A stretch of 64,000 nt of DNA. Origin: Geobacter sp. UBA6151 (GTDB taxonomy: Bacteria > Desulfobacterota > Desulfuromonadia > Geobacterales > Pseudopelobacteraceae). Positions 15,909 through 25,345 of this stretch are shown piece by piece (the stretch's first letter is position 1; every line of letters starts with the position of its first letter). Both the position numbers and the translations under genes were made by a program. The stretch covers positions 64,252 through 128,251 of the forward strand of contig DIUT01000043.1 in the NCBI GenBank assembly GCA_002423105.1, read 5' to 3'. The notes under the pieces were generated by a model, which saw nothing but the letters and a program-made list of their open reading frames with translations, had not been told where the DNA came from and did not search any database.

Positions 15909-18509
15909 TCAGTGTACCGCCAGTTTTCCATCCTCCATCACTACCCGCAGGGTGCCGCCGTCTCCCACCTGGCCGGAGATGATGGCGCGGGCCACCCGTG
16001 TTTCCAGTTCCCGCTGGATGTAACGTTTCAGGGGGCGTGCGCCGTACAGCGGGTCATAACCGGCCCGTGCGATCTGCTTCAGCGCCTCGTCCGCTATCTC
16101 CAGCGTAATTCGGTGTTCCTTCAACCGTTCAATCAGTTGCTGTGCCAGCAGTCCGGCGATGCGGGCCACTTCGTCCAGGTGCAGCGGTTTGAAGAGCACA
16201 ATGTCATCCACCCGGTTCAAAAATTCAGGACGGAAGGCTCCTTTCAGTTCGTTCATCACCGCGATGCGGGCGCTTTCCCGGATATCACCATCCGGGGTGA
16301 TCCCTTCCAGCAGGTGATGGGCGCCGATGTTGCTGGTCATGATGATCACCGTATTCTTGAAGCTGACGGTGCGGCCATGGCTGTCGGTGACCCGACCATC
16401 ATCCAGTATCTGCAAGAGGATGTTGAACACATCGGGGTGAGCTTTTTCGATCTCGTCAAAGAGCAGCACGCAGTATGGTTTGCGCCGCACCGCCTCGGTC
16501 AGTTGCCCCCCTTCCTCATAGCCCACATAGCCGGGAGGAGCACCGATCAGCCGCGACACCGCAAACTTTTCCATATACTCGGACATGTCGATGCGCACCA
16601 TGTTCTCTTCCGAATCGAAGAGCGATTCGGCCAGGGTGCGGGCCAGTTCGGTCTTGCCCACGCCGGTGGGACCGAGGAAGATGAAGGAGCCGATGGGCCG
16701 CTTGGGGTCCTTGATACCGGCCCGGGCGCGCAGCACGGCGTCGGCCACCAGTTGCACCGCCTCGTCCTGACCAATCACCCGCTGGTGCAGAATCTCGTCC
16801 AGCTTCAGCAGCTTGTCCCGCTCCGTCTCCACCAGCCGTGTCACCGGGATGCCGGTCCAGCGGGCCACGATTTCGGCGATCTCGTCCTCGGTTACCTCTT
16901 CCCGCAACAGCTTCTGGCCCCCCTGGTTGCTGTTCAGGGCCGCTTCCTCATTCTTCAGAGCTGTCTCCAGGCCGGGCAGTTCCGAGTATTTCAGTTTGGA
17001 GGCCTGCTCCAGATTGTAGGAGCGTTCCGCCTGTTCTATTTCGCGGCGGGTCTTTTCAAGCTGTTCCCGTAACCCCTGCACCCGCTGGATGGCCACTTTC
17101 TCCGAATCGTACTGGGCGCGCATGGTGGCCGCTTTTTCCCGCTCGTCTGATAGTTCCCGGCGTAGCGCCTCCAGTCGGTCCAGGCTGGCCTGATCTTTCT
17201 CTCTTTTCAGAGCCTGTTCTTCAATCTCCAGCTGCATCACCCGCCGGGAGATGGTGTCCAGTTCCGATGGCAGCGAATCAATCTCGGTGCGCAGCATGGC
17301 GCAGGCTTCGTCCACCAGGTCGATGGCTTTGTCCGGCAGAAAACGTTCGGTGATGTAGCGGTGGGAGAGGGTGGAAGCGGCTACCAGAGCGTTGTCCTGG
17401 ATTTTTACTCCGTGGTGTACCTCAAAGCGCTCTTTTAAGCCCCGCAGGATGGAAACCGTATCCTCCACAGTGGGCTGTTCCACCAGCACCGGCTGGAAGC
17501 GACGCTCCAGCGCTGCGTCTTTCTCGATATTCTGGCGGTACTCGTCCAGAGTGGTGGCACCGATGCAGTGCAGTTCACCCCGGGCCAGCATCGGTTTCAG
17601 CATGTTGCCGGCATCCATGGCCCCTTCGGCCTTGCCTGCTCCGACAATGGTGTGCAGCTCGTCGATGAAGAGAATGATCCTCCCTTCGGCCTGTTTGATC
17701 TCGTTCAGCACCGCCTTCAACCGCTCCTCGAACTCGCCGCGGTATTTGGCCCCGGCAATCAGCGATCCCATATCCAGGGCAAAGACGGTCTTGTTCTTCA
17801 ACCCCTCCGGCACATCCCCTTTGACGATACGCTGGGCCAGCCCTTCTACCACGGCGGTCTTGCCCACCCCCGGCTCACCGATCAGTACCGGGTTGTTCTT
17901 GGTCTTGCGCGAGAGGATGCGGATCACCCGCCGGATCTCCTCGTCGCGGCCGATCACCGGGTCCAGCTTGTCGGTGCGGGCCATCTTCACCAGATCGCGG
18001 CCGTATTTCTCCAGTGCCTCGTAGGTCTCCTCCGGATTGGCCGAGGTGACCCGTTGGTTGCCGCGCACTGCGGTCAGGGCTGCCAGCAGTTTCTCCTGGG
18101 TGACGTTGTACTGTTTCAGCAGTTTTCCGGCGCTGCTGCCGTCCCCTTCGGCGATCAGGGCCATCAACAGGTGCTCCACCGAAACGTAGTCATCCTTCAG
18201 GCGTGTGGCCTCTGCCTCCCCAGCCACCAGCAGCCTGGAAAAACGCTGCGAAACGTAAATCTTGCCCGGCTCGGCTCCGGGGCCGGAAACCCGCGCACGC
18301 CGGTCCAGTTCGGCTTCGGCTGCCGTGCGCAGGCTTTGCAGGTCCACATCCATCTTGGCCAGGATGCGTGGTACCAGGCCGTTGTCCTGGGTCAGCAAGG
18401 CCCAGAGCAGATGTTCGCCATCCACTTCCACATGGCCGAAGCCGGTTGCCTTGGCCTGGGCCGCTGCCAGCGCTTCTTGTGATTTTTGGGTGAGCCGATT
18501 GATATCCAT
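15909..18509 (-). CDS. clpB: ATP-dependent disaggregase ClpB
   Basis: Hsp100 chaperone of 866 residues. The N-terminal Clp-N repeat domain (residues 1-145) is followed by AAA+ module 1 with Walker A GEPGVGKT, the ClpB middle-domain coiled coil (about 400-525, rich in Arg/Glu/Gln) and AAA+ module 2 with Walker A GPTGVGKT. The middle domain marks it as ClpB, not ClpA or ClpC. It works with DnaK/DnaJ to rescue aggregated proteins after heat stress. It starts at ATG 18509 behind GGAGGAAC. No CIRCE element is seen upstream. Its tail faces the hairpin-rich stretch before the LexA-like gene. Confidence 0.97.
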   Translation of the reverse strand: MDINRLTQKSQEALAAAQAKATGFGHVEVDGEHLLWALLTQDNGLVPRILAKMDVDLQSLRTAAEAELDRRARVSGPGAEPGKIYVSQRFSRLLVAGEAEATRLKDDYVSVEHLLMALIAEGDGSSAGKLLKQYNVTQEKLLAALTAVRGNQRVTSANPEETYEALEKYGRDLVKMARTDKLDPVIGRDEEIRRVIRILSRKTKNNPVLIGEPGVGKTAVVEGLAQRIVKGDVPEGLKNKTVFALDMGSLIAGAKYRGEFEERLKAVLNEIKQAEGRIILFIDELHTIVGAGKAEGAMDAGNMLKPMLARGELHCIGATTLDEYRQNIEKDAALERRFQPVLVEQPTVEDTVSILRGLKERFEVHHGVKIQDNALVAASTLSHRYITERFLPDKAIDLVDEACAMLRTEIDSLPSELDTISRRVMQLEIEEQALKREKDQASLDRLEALRRELSDEREKAATMRAQYDSEKVAIQRVQGLREQLEKTRREIEQAERSYNLEQASKLKYSELPGLETALKNEEAALNSNQGGQKLLREEVTEDEIAEIVARWTGIPVTRLVETERDKLLKLDEILHQRVIGQDEAVQLVADAVLRARAGIKDPKRPIGSFIFLGPTGVGKTELARTLAESLFDSEENMVRIDMSEYMEKFAVSRLIGAPPGYVGYEEGGQLTEAVRRKPYCVLLFDEIEKAHPDVFNILLQILDDGRVTDSHGRTVSFKNTVIIMTSNIGAHHLLEGITPDGDIRESARIAVMNELKGAFRPEFLNRVDDIVLFKPLHLDEVARIAGLLAQQLIERLKEHRITLEIADEALKQIARAGYDPLYGARPLKRYIQRELETRVARAIISGQVGDGGTLRVVMEDGKLAVH

Positions 18510-18561
18510 ACCGTTCCTCCGTCAGGGAGCTTTATTGTCCGGGGATGTATGGTGTGCCATG

Positions 18562-18604
18562 CCCCGTGCTCCTGTCTCTATTGAGGTAAGCATGGAGCAC
18601 GGGG
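18562..18604. repeat. 11-bp inverted repeat in the clpB 5' region
   Basis: CCCCGTGCTCC (18562-18572) and GGAGCACGGGG (18594-18604) are perfect complements separated by 21 bp, between the end of the SDR gene and the clpB start. It could be a terminator-like hairpin for the SDR gene, an operator, or a 5' leader structure of clpB. It does not match the CIRCE consensus. Confidence 0.45.
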
Positions 18605-18640
18605 AAGTCAAGGCGGGTGGGGTGAAATTTGAAATTGGGG

Positions 18641-19414
18641 CTATTTGATGTTTGCTTCACGGTGCACGGCAAAGGGAGCCCAGGTCTGGTGGATGGACAT
18701 CACCTCCAGTGTGTTGATGTTGACGTGCGGCGGCTGATCAGCGGCCCAGCGCACGATGTTGGCGATATCGAGGGCGGTCAAAGGCGTGCTGCCTTCGTAG
18801 ACCTTTGACGCTTTGCCTTCGTCTCCTTTGAAGCGCACGTTTGAAAATTCAGTTTCCGCCATGCCGGGGGCGATGCAGGTGGCCCTGACCATGGTGCCCA
18901 GCAGGTCGGCACGCAGGTTGCGGGTGAACTGCTCCACAAAGGCCTTGGTGCCGCCGTAGACATTGCCGCCGGGGTAGGGCCAGGCCCCAGCCGTGGAGCC
19001 GATGTTGATCACATGCCCCCGGTTGCGGGCCACCATGCCGGGCAGGATGCAGCGGGTGCAGTACATGACCCCCTTGATATTGGTGTCCACCATGGTTTCC
19101 CAGTCGTCCAGCGAGGCCTGGTGAGCCGGTTCCAGCCCCAGGGCCAGCCCGGCGTTGTTCACCAGCAGGTCGATTTCCCGGAACTCCTGCGGCAGATTCT
19201 CCACGGCATCCTGCACTGCCTGGCGGTCACGCACATCAAGCTGGATGACGTGGATTCCGGCGGCCTGTCCTTGCAGTTCCCCCTGCAGCTTCAGTAGCGG
19301 TTCAAGCCTGCGGGCCGCCAGCACCAGTCGGTCTCCCGCCTCGGCAAACTGCTGGGCGCAGGCAGCGCCAAACCCCGATGATGCGCCGGTTATGAAAACG
19401 GTACGTGGTGACAT
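18641..19414 (-). CDS. Short-chain dehydrogenase (YdfG-like, NADP-dependent)
   Basis: Classical SDR of 257 residues. The cofactor motif is TGASSGFGAACA with Arg residues (AARR) that favour NADPH; NNAG appears in LLVNNAGLALG; the catalytic Ser is in NIGSTAGAWPYPG and the Tyr-x-x-x-Lys is YGGTK. The pattern LVNNAGLALGLEPA and the C-terminal HVNINTLEVMS resemble YdfG, a 3-hydroxy acid dehydrogenase that also reduces malonic semialdehyde. The exact substrate is not shown. It lies upstream of clpB on the same strand. Confidence 0.88.
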   Translation of the reverse strand: MSPRTVFITGASSGFGAACAQQFAEAGDRLVLAARRLEPLLKLQGELQGQAAGIHVIQLDVRDRQAVQDAVENLPQEFREIDLLVNNAGLALGLEPAHQASLDDWETMVDTNIKGVMYCTRCILPGMVARNRGHVINIGSTAGAWPYPGGNVYGGTKAFVEQFTRNLRADLLGTMVRATCIAPGMAETEFSNVRFKGDEGKASKVYEGSTPLTALDIANIVRWAADQPPHVNINTLEVMSIHQTWAPFAVHREANIK

Positions 19415-19456
19415 GATGACCTCCTTGATGGTCGATATGGAGTTTTCAGCAACCTG

Positions 19457-20620
19457 CTACAGCAAACGACAGGCATGGGCGGTCAGCAGCCCCAGGCCGG
19501 TGCCCGTCAAGTTGCCCAGGATAGCCAGTAACAGCCCCACCGGAGCCAGCCCCGGCTGATAGACCTCGGCCACCATCGGCGCTGAGGCCACCCCGCCGAT
19601 GTTGGCCTGGCTGGCGGTTGCCACCAGAAACAGCGGAGCGCGCAGCAGCCGCGCCGCAACCAGCAGGAAAAGGGTATGGACGGCAACAATCACGAAACCG
19701 GCCAGGATCAGGCTTAGGGCCGAACCGATGCTGGCCACCGAGGCCCGCGCGCCGATGGTGGTCAGTACGAAATAGAGCAAAAAATAGCCGGTTTTTGAGG
19801 CGCCGACCCGTTCCAGCCGCCGTAACGGCGTCAGGGACAGCATGATGCCCAGCAGGGTGACGATAACAATGGTCCAGGTGGCCGTGGAGAGCAGGTCCTT
19901 GATCTGGGGCAGTTGCCGGGCCAGAAGTTGGGAAAGTCCGCTGCCCGCGGCAGCCAGAAGCAGGATGGCCGCCAGACCGCCCGGACTGCGCTGTTCCGGT
20001 CCGTTGTCACGGCCTTCTTCAATGCGCCTACCCAGGTCGTCAATGATGGCGCGGTCGGTGCGGCTCCAGCGGTCAAAGGTTGCTTGCAGGGTCACCCCTG
20101 CCATCAGTATCCCCATCCAGAGGTAGGGAACCACGGTATCGACGATGACCATGGGGGCAAAGATATGGTCCGGTACGGACAGCGCCTCCCTGGCGGCGAT
20201 CATGTTGGCGCTGCCGCCGCTCCAGGAGGCGGAGAGGGCGCCGAACCCGGACCAGAATTCGGCGCCGACCAGCGGCTTGAACAGGGCGAAGGAGAGTACG
20301 GTGCCGACCATGATACCGGCAGCGCCGCTAAAAAACATGGCCAGTGCAACCGGTCCCAGGCGCAGGATCGCCTTCATATCCACCGGCAGCAACACCAGCA
20401 CCAGACTTGCTGGCAACAGCCAGCGGGTGATGGTGGCGTAGACCGGACTTTGGGGATCAATCAGGCCGAAGGTGGCAACCAGCATCGGCAGGAAATAGAT
20501 CCAGAACACCGGCGGCAGGAAGGAAAACCAGCCCATTGTCCGTTTATGGCGGGCCAGGCCCAGCACCAGCAGTTCCAGGCCCAGCAGCAGGGCAATGATC
20601 AGCAGCGGATGACGGATCAT
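19457..20620 (-). CDS. DUF819-family integral membrane protein
   Basis: Protein of 387 residues with about ten hydrophobic segments. The motif SASWSGGSANMIAAREAL and the C-terminal ATASQANIGGVASAPMVAEVY are the signature of the DUF819 (YjcL) family, proposed permeases. Its 5' end overlaps the stop of the upstream dipeptide epimerase by 4 bp, so the two are coupled. A role in moving the substrate or product of that enzyme, such as murein-derived dipeptides, is plausible but inferred only from the coupling. Confidence 0.82.
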   Translation of the reverse strand: MIRHPLLIIALLLGLELLVLGLARHKRTMGWFSFLPPVFWIYFLPMLVATFGLIDPQSPVYATITRWLLPASLVLVLLPVDMKAILRLGPVALAMFFSGAAGIMVGTVLSFALFKPLVGAEFWSGFGALSASWSGGSANMIAAREALSVPDHIFAPMVIVDTVVPYLWMGILMAGVTLQATFDRWSRTDRAIIDDLGRRIEEGRDNGPEQRSPGGLAAILLLAAAGSGLSQLLARQLPQIKDLLSTATWTIVIVTLLGIMLSLTPLRRLERVGASKTGYFLLYFVLTTIGARASVASIGSALSLILAGFVIVAVHTLFLLVAARLLRAPLFLVATASQANIGGVASAPMVAEVYQPGLAPVGLLLAILGNLTGTGLGLLTAHACRLL

Positions 20621-21726
20621 GGTAGAGGTGGTTCAACCCCGATGCCGGGTCCAGCGCCGGAGAGGTTAAATCTGCCGTTGTCGTTGAGGCAGGGGGAATG
20701 GGCGAAGGGGCCGTTGATGAAAAAGGTGGTGTCCAGATCGATGAAGTCAAAGCAGCCCATACCGGCGGCAAAATGGGCCGCCGCCGTAATGGCCAGCCCG
20801 CTTTCCATCATGGCGCCCAGCATCAGCTTGATGCCGTGTCTGCTGGCAAAGCTGGCTATCTGCGCCGATTCGGCAATGCCGCTTTTCATGAATTTGATAT
20901 TGATGGCGCTGACGGTGTGCGAGGCGATGGCCCGCTCCGCGTCAGCCAGGGAGCCGACGCTCTCGTCGGCGCAGACCAGGATACCGGCCCGAGCCGCTTC
21001 CCGGGTTACCGTGGCCAGTCCCTCCCAATCCCCCTTGGGTACCGGTTGCTCCAGCAGGTCCAGACGGATGCCCGTGGCGTCAAGACGGCGCAGAAAATCC
21101 AGCATGCTGTCGGCGTCAAAGCCCATGTTGGCATCGAGAATCAGGGTGCATTCCGGCGCGATGCGGCGTACCGCCCGCACCCGCAACAGGTCCAGCTCCC
21201 GGTCCCGGCCGATCTTGATCTTGAAGGCATGAAATCCCAGGGCCGCGTAGCGCCGAGCCGTGTTTTCCGCCTCTTCAAGGCTGCCGATGACAATGGTGAT
21301 GTCCGTGCTGAAAGAAAGGCGGGGCGTGCAACCGAGGGGCGGGGAGAAGAGCTGATACAGGGGAACGCCCCGTGTGCGTGCCCAGGCATCCAGCAGGGCG
21401 GTCTCAAAGGCGGCCAGGGCAGCGTGATTGCCGCTGAATCCGGGGCGAAACTCCTCGATCAGCGCCGGAAGATTGCTGATCCGGCGGTCGGCAAGTTGAT
21501 TGACGGCAGCCTGCAAGGCATCGCGGCTGCCGGACACGGTTTCGCCGGTGATGTGGCTGGCCACCGCCGCTTCACCGTAGCCGCAGATGCTGCCATCGGT
21601 GCGCAGACGCAGAAATACGTTTTCCAGCATATCGTGCTGTCCGGTGGCGATCCTGAACGGTGTCACCAGCGGCGCCGTTTTGATAAACACCTCCGCTTCC
21701 CGCACGGTAAACAGCGCTTCAGCCAT
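20617..21726 (-). CDS. Dipeptide epimerase (enolase superfamily)
   Basis: Muconate-lactonising-enzyme subgroup member of 369 residues. The start at 21726 (MAEALFTVREAEVF) follows GGAGAGG; a longer frame exists upstream but lacks that support. The catalytic KxK is in HAFKIKIGRD, the metal ligands are in ILDANMGFD, LLEQP and CADESVG, and the second catalytic lysine is in INIKFMKSG. These features fit L-Ala-D/L-Glu epimerase and related dipeptide epimerases used in peptidoglycan recycling. The downstream DUF819 permease is translationally coupled. Substrate specificity cannot be fixed from sequence alone. Confidence 0.85.
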   Translation of the reverse strand: MAEALFTVREAEVFIKTAPLVTPFRIATGQHDMLENVFLRLRTDGSICGYGEAAVASHITGETVSGSRDALQAAVNQLADRRISNLPALIEEFRPGFSGNHAALAAFETALLDAWARTRGVPLYQLFSPPLGCTPRLSFSTDITIVIGSLEEAENTARRYAALGFHAFKIKIGRDRELDLLRVRAVRRIAPECTLILDANMGFDADSMLDFLRRLDATGIRLDLLEQPVPKGDWEGLATVTREAARAGILVCADESVGSLADAERAIASHTVSAINIKFMKSGIAESAQIASFASRHGIKLMLGAMMESGLAITAAAHFAAGMGCFDFIDLDTTFFINGPFAHSPCLNDNGRFNLSGAGPGIGVEPPLP

Positions 21727-21813
21727 TTTCCTCTCCTTGATCCTTACCCATCGTCCCGCCGGGCGGAGCATTACCTAATTTCAGCCCGTACGTCAACCGA
21801 TAACGGAGCGGAG

Positions 21814-23133
21814 TCAGGCCCCTTCATACAGCCAGAGCTGGGCCTGACGGGGTGGAATGGCAAAACGCAGGGGATCGCTCTCCACCCGCATCAGGTGTCT
21901 GTGCAGCAGGCAGCGGTAGGCCCCCTTGTTCAATCCGCCGGTCCGGATAGTGGCGCTGTGCCAGTCGCCGGTCTTGTTGATGGCCACAAAGCCGCTATTT
22001 CCCCTGGCCAGCACCAGAAAGCCGTCATCTTCGTACAGCGGCCATTGCGGCTGGCCATGCACCGCGTTGTGAAAGGCCAGCATGGCAACGGTATCGGCCC
22101 GCTCCCAGGCGTTGGCCCAGCGGTCATGATCCTGGGGAAAGCGGTCGGCGCTTTCGTTGTGGTCTGAATAGAGCAGTGGCAGACCACCGTCCCGGGCCAT
22201 GATGTAGACCGTGGCCAGGAATTCGTCCTGTTTGTCCAGCAGTTGCCAGCGGAAAACGTCGTTGTTGGGGATATCGTGGGTTACGCTGATGGTTACCGCA
22301 CGTGTCCAGGGTAACGCCTGTGCGTAGGCCGCCGGATCAACCAGTTCGCGCAGGCTGCCGCCGGGGGCGAATGCCCGGCGTATGGTCTCGTGTAGCGGGA
22401 AGTCATAGAAGGACATGGCGGTTTCATCCAGCAACGGCCAGAGAAAGAGCTGTTCCTCCCGATCATTGGCGGTCAACGACTCGCCGAACAGAAAGCGTCC
22501 TTGCAAGTCGCCGCTCTCAAACACCCGGTGGATATGCTCCCCCGGCAGATGTTTGACCGCATCCACCCGGTAGCCGTCAAAGCCCAGGCTGTTCAGGGCG
22601 CGCAGGCACTCCCGCTGCTGGTTTACCACATGGTCGTTCAGGTCCAGGTCGGGCAAGCCGGAGAGGGAAAACTCGGTGGACTGGTGCCGACAGAGCCAGT
22701 CCTGGATGTTGCCGTTGGTGTTGAAGTCGTTGGGGGTGAAGAGGGGAGTGGAAAGATCGCCGTAGAGACGGTCAGCCTCAAACTCCTTGCGTTCGCGGCG
22801 GTAGCGTTCCAGCTCGGCAGCGCCGGGGAAATCCAGCGGATCGGGGCGACGCTCGTTGGCCATGTGGTTGAAGACGATATCGGCAAAGACCCGCACTCCG
22901 TGGGCATGCAGCGCTTCGATGGCTGCAATCAGATCGGCCTTGCGCCCCAGATACGAGCGGATCACCCGGTAGTCTCTGGGCTGGTAGCGCTGCCACCACT
23001 GCGGTCCGTTCTCGTCGCTGTACAGGGGCGGGGAGAGCAGCACCGCGCCATAGCCCAACTCCGCGATCCGTGGGGCTTTTGCGACAACATCGGCAAATTT
23101 CCAGTCAAAGGCATGCAGCATCACGTCATGCAT
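21814..23133 (-). CDS. Alpha-amylase family glycoside hydrolase (GH13)
   Basis: Protein of 439 residues without a signal peptide. The four GH13 regions are present: ADIVFNH, GYRVDAVKH (with the nucleophile Asp), FGES (acid/base Glu) and SVTHDIPNND. It starts MHDVMLHAFDWKFADV. A cytoplasmic alpha-amylase acting on glycogen or maltodextrin is likely. No glycogen or trehalose gene is adjacent, so the pathway is unknown. Confidence 0.9.
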   Translation of the reverse strand: MHDVMLHAFDWKFADVVAKAPRIAELGYGAVLLSPPLYSDENGPQWWQRYQPRDYRVIRSYLGRKADLIAAIEALHAHGVRVFADIVFNHMANERRPDPLDFPGAAELERYRRERKEFEADRLYGDLSTPLFTPNDFNTNGNIQDWLCRHQSTEFSLSGLPDLDLNDHVVNQQRECLRALNSLGFDGYRVDAVKHLPGEHIHRVFESGDLQGRFLFGESLTANDREEQLFLWPLLDETAMSFYDFPLHETIRRAFAPGGSLRELVDPAAYAQALPWTRAVTISVTHDIPNNDVFRWQLLDKQDEFLATVYIMARDGGLPLLYSDHNESADRFPQDHDRWANAWERADTVAMLAFHNAVHGQPQWPLYEDDGFLVLARGNSGFVAINKTGDWHSATIRTGGLNKGAYRCLLHRHLMRVESDPLRFAIPPRQAQLWLYEGA

Positions 23134-23196
23134 GGCGGTTCCTCGGTACAGCGGGATGGATAGTAGATTTCATGCTTTCAAAACAATTTGTTCTGC

Positions 23197-23925
23197 TTAC
23201 TTTTTGCGATCTCCACCCCAGGGACTTTTTAACGGGCCATCGCAGTGGCCATATGTGCCGCTGAAAGTGCTGCCGGAAAAGCGCAGTTCCACTCTGCCCC
23301 AGTAGTAACGTCCGTTTTTGGGTGTTGCGCAACGCTCGGCTGATTGGTCCTCAATCCAGTAGCCACTTAGAGTATCGTTCTGCAAGGAGCCGACAATTTC
23401 GCCGTTATCGGTGCTGTAGCGTCCGGCTATGCGGTTGCCCTGCTGCCGGAACCTGATCTCTCCCTCTGACGAGTTCCATGCTCCCTCAATGTTGATGCTG
23501 TCCGTGTTGATGGCAAAGGGGTCATTTGTGCTTGCGGGAGGGGGTGTGAAGCCTTGTCTGCCGGAGCCGCGTGAGCCATTCCAGGAGCGTGACGGCACTT
23601 CGTTACAATAACCCCAGCTTCCGCTAAAACCGTTGCTGCTGAAATTAAAGACGACTCGCCCCCAGTAATAGCGTCCATGCTTGGGGGTGTCACAGCGCTG
23701 ACCTGCTTTATCTCCAATCCAGAAGCCCTCCAGGACCTGGTTGAACATCAGCCCGATCAGTTCGCCGTTGTCATTGCTGTAGCGTCCGCTTACCCGGTCG
23801 CCGGACTGGTTGAGGGTTAAGGCACCTTCAGTGCTGTTGTACGTGCCGGATACGTTGAACGCCTGGCAGATGCCGGGCAGCATCAGGGCAGCCAGCAGTA
23901 TGGCGGTGGATATCATTCTGTTCAT
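23197..23925 (-). CDS. Exported protein with two tandem copies of a small beta-rich domain
   Basis: Protein of 242 residues with a signal peptide ending ICQA. Two copies of a roughly 90-residue unit occur: SGTYNSTEGALTLNQSGDRV ... RYSNDNGELIG ... CDTPKHGRYYWGRVVFNFS and EGAWNSSEGEIRFRQQGNRI ... RYSTDNGEIVG ... CATPKNGRYYWGRVELRFS. The repeats have matching Cys residues and a Pro/Ser-rich linker. The family is not one I can name. It is probably periplasmic or extracellular. An internal duplication within the gene is clear. Confidence 0.7.
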   Translation of the reverse strand: MNRMISTAILLAALMLPGICQAFNVSGTYNSTEGALTLNQSGDRVSGRYSNDNGELIGLMFNQVLEGFWIGDKAGQRCDTPKHGRYYWGRVVFNFSSNGFSGSWGYCNEVPSRSWNGSRGSGRQGFTPPPASTNDPFAINTDSINIEGAWNSSEGEIRFRQQGNRIAGRYSTDNGEIVGSLQNDTLSGYWIEDQSAERCATPKNGRYYWGRVELRFSGSTFSGTYGHCDGPLKSPWGGDRKK

Positions 23926-24112
23926 GATTGTTCCTCCTTGTTTGGTCTGATAAACAGGTTTTCTCTACCGTTTGTATCTGTTGCGCTTTCAGATTCATCC
24001 AAAGTATAGCAGCAGATTGTGATAAGAAAAGGCATGCACCGCATTTTTCATTCTACGGTAGATCGTTTTTCATGGTAGGCGAACTTTATTTGCTCGGGTC
24101 GCTGATTAAACG

Positions 24113-24144
24113 TCAAAAGCCTTCGAATACTCGAAGGCTTTTGA
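24113..24144. terminator. Hairpin terminator with 14-bp stem
   Basis: TCAAAAGCCTTCGA (24113-24126) pairs with TCGAAGGCTTTTGA (24131-24144) around a 4-nt loop ATAC. The A/T-rich flanks would serve as a terminator in either direction. It lies downstream of the lipoprotein gene 24177-25301 (minus strand). Confidence 0.8.
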
Positions 24145-24176
24145 ACGGTCATAAAGGGTTGTGTACTGTCCTCATA

Positions 24177-25301
24177 TTACTTCTGTCCCACAAACAATCC
24201 TCCCGCTGTTCTGTCTATTGTTGTGAAGGCCCAGGAGAGAGACGTCTTCGCCTCGTTCACCGTTGCTATACCGGACAGGGCGGTAACAGCCGACAGGCAC
24301 CGCTCAGTGAATGCAAGATCAAATACTGCCGGATCTGACGTGCGCGGCTGAAGCACCCCGTCGTAACTGCAACCGCTGCTGCTGCTGCCGGTCACGGCAC
24401 CGTCCTGTGCGATGGTAATGGTTACTATCTTGCTGCCGCCGCTGTAAGTCCCCTGCCAGGTACCGGCAGCATCAGCCAGCTGGGCCACTGTTTCATACCG
24501 GTTATTGTAGCTGAGCTGTATACCGGCGCCGACACCGCCGACTGTGACTGTACCGGACAGGAGCGATTTTTCAACGTAGGTGCCGATGATGCTCATCGGG
24601 CCGTTTGTGCCGTCCAGCAGGTTGTACTGTGTGCCACTCCCGCTGAAAGCACTGCTGGTCGGCGTGAGCTGGCTCCGGGAGAAGCGGTTGGCGCCGCCTG
24701 CATCTTGCTGAACGATCCATGCTTCGCCGCTGCTCAGTACAATGGCTGATGTCGTCGTGCCGTTCTGCGTGCCTGCCCAGAATCCTTTCAGTATCGAGAC
24801 CGGTACCGGTGGCGGAGGAGCGGGATCGCTGAAATGGATGGACAGAGTACCGGTGGCTGCACCGGCTACCTGGGCAGCAGAACCACCGGTGAACTGTGCA
24901 TCGCTGAAGATGACGCTCAGGTTCGTGATATCGTTGGCGCTGGTATGGGCAGCCGCCTTGCCGCTGAAGCTTAAGGTGGCGGTGTTGGCACTGGTTTTGA
25001 TTAGTGAGGCGGTCAGTCCGGCCGGTACGTTGGTTACCAGTGCCGACCAGTTGTCGCCGTTGTTGCCGGTGAAGGTTTCGTTGACCAGAATGATGATGCT
25101 GTCGTTGCTGATCGAACCGTCGTTAGCGGCTGACTCCGTAAAGACCTGTGTACTGAACGATAGTGATTTGGCCGGTGTTGGCGTTGGGGCGGGGACCGGC
25201 GCACTGCTGCCTCCGCCTCCTCCTCCGCCGCACCCTGTCAGTGCCATGGTAACTACCATACACAGTATCAATCCTGTTTGTATCCATCTGCTTTGTTTCA
25301 T
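24177..25301 (-). CDS. Putative lipoprotein, Gly-rich N-terminus, function unknown
   Basis: Protein of 374 residues with a type II signal (VTMALTGC lipobox) followed by a run of glycines and a Pro/Ala-rich linker, typical of secreted Geobacter lipoproteins. The rest is Ser/Thr/Gly-rich and probably beta-stranded; the C-terminal 200 residues (GFWAGTQNGTTTSAIV, GTWQGTYSGGSKIVTITI, GCSYDGVLQP) resemble repeated lipocalin-like beta units. No enzyme motif is seen. It shares strand with the giant surface protein 44 bp upstream and may be co-transcribed. Confidence 0.6.
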   Translation of the reverse strand: MKQSRWIQTGLILCMVVTMALTGCGGGGGGGSSAPVPAPTPTPAKSLSFSTQVFTESAANDGSISNDSIIILVNETFTGNNGDNWSALVTNVPAGLTASLIKTSANTATLSFSGKAAAHTSANDITNLSVIFSDAQFTGGSAAQVAGAATGTLSIHFSDPAPPPPVPVSILKGFWAGTQNGTTTSAIVLSSGEAWIVQQDAGGANRFSRSQLTPTSSAFSGSGTQYNLLDGTNGPMSIIGTYVEKSLLSGTVTVGGVGAGIQLSYNNRYETVAQLADAAGTWQGTYSGGSKIVTITIAQDGAVTGSSSSGCSYDGVLQPRTSDPAVFDLAFTERCLSAVTALSGIATVNEAKTSLSWAFTTIDRTAGGLFVGQK

Positions 25302-25345
25302 TGTCAGTTCCTTTGCGTGGTTTCGGAGAATTATACTGTTGCTTG

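Noticed and set aside
15876..17072. 398-codon plus-strand frame antisense to clpB
   Set aside because: clpB is intact on the other strand with both AAA+ modules; the antisense frame is a high-GC codon-bias artefact.
18562..18604. CIRCE heat-shock operator upstream of clpB
   Set aside because: The inverted repeat is a different sequence (CCCCGTGCTCC) with a 21-bp spacer; CIRCE needs TTAGCACTC-N9-GAGTGCTAA.
19913..22167. Long plus-strand frames opposite the DUF819, epimerase and amylase genes
   Set aside because: The minus-strand proteins have complete motifs; the plus-strand frames show none.
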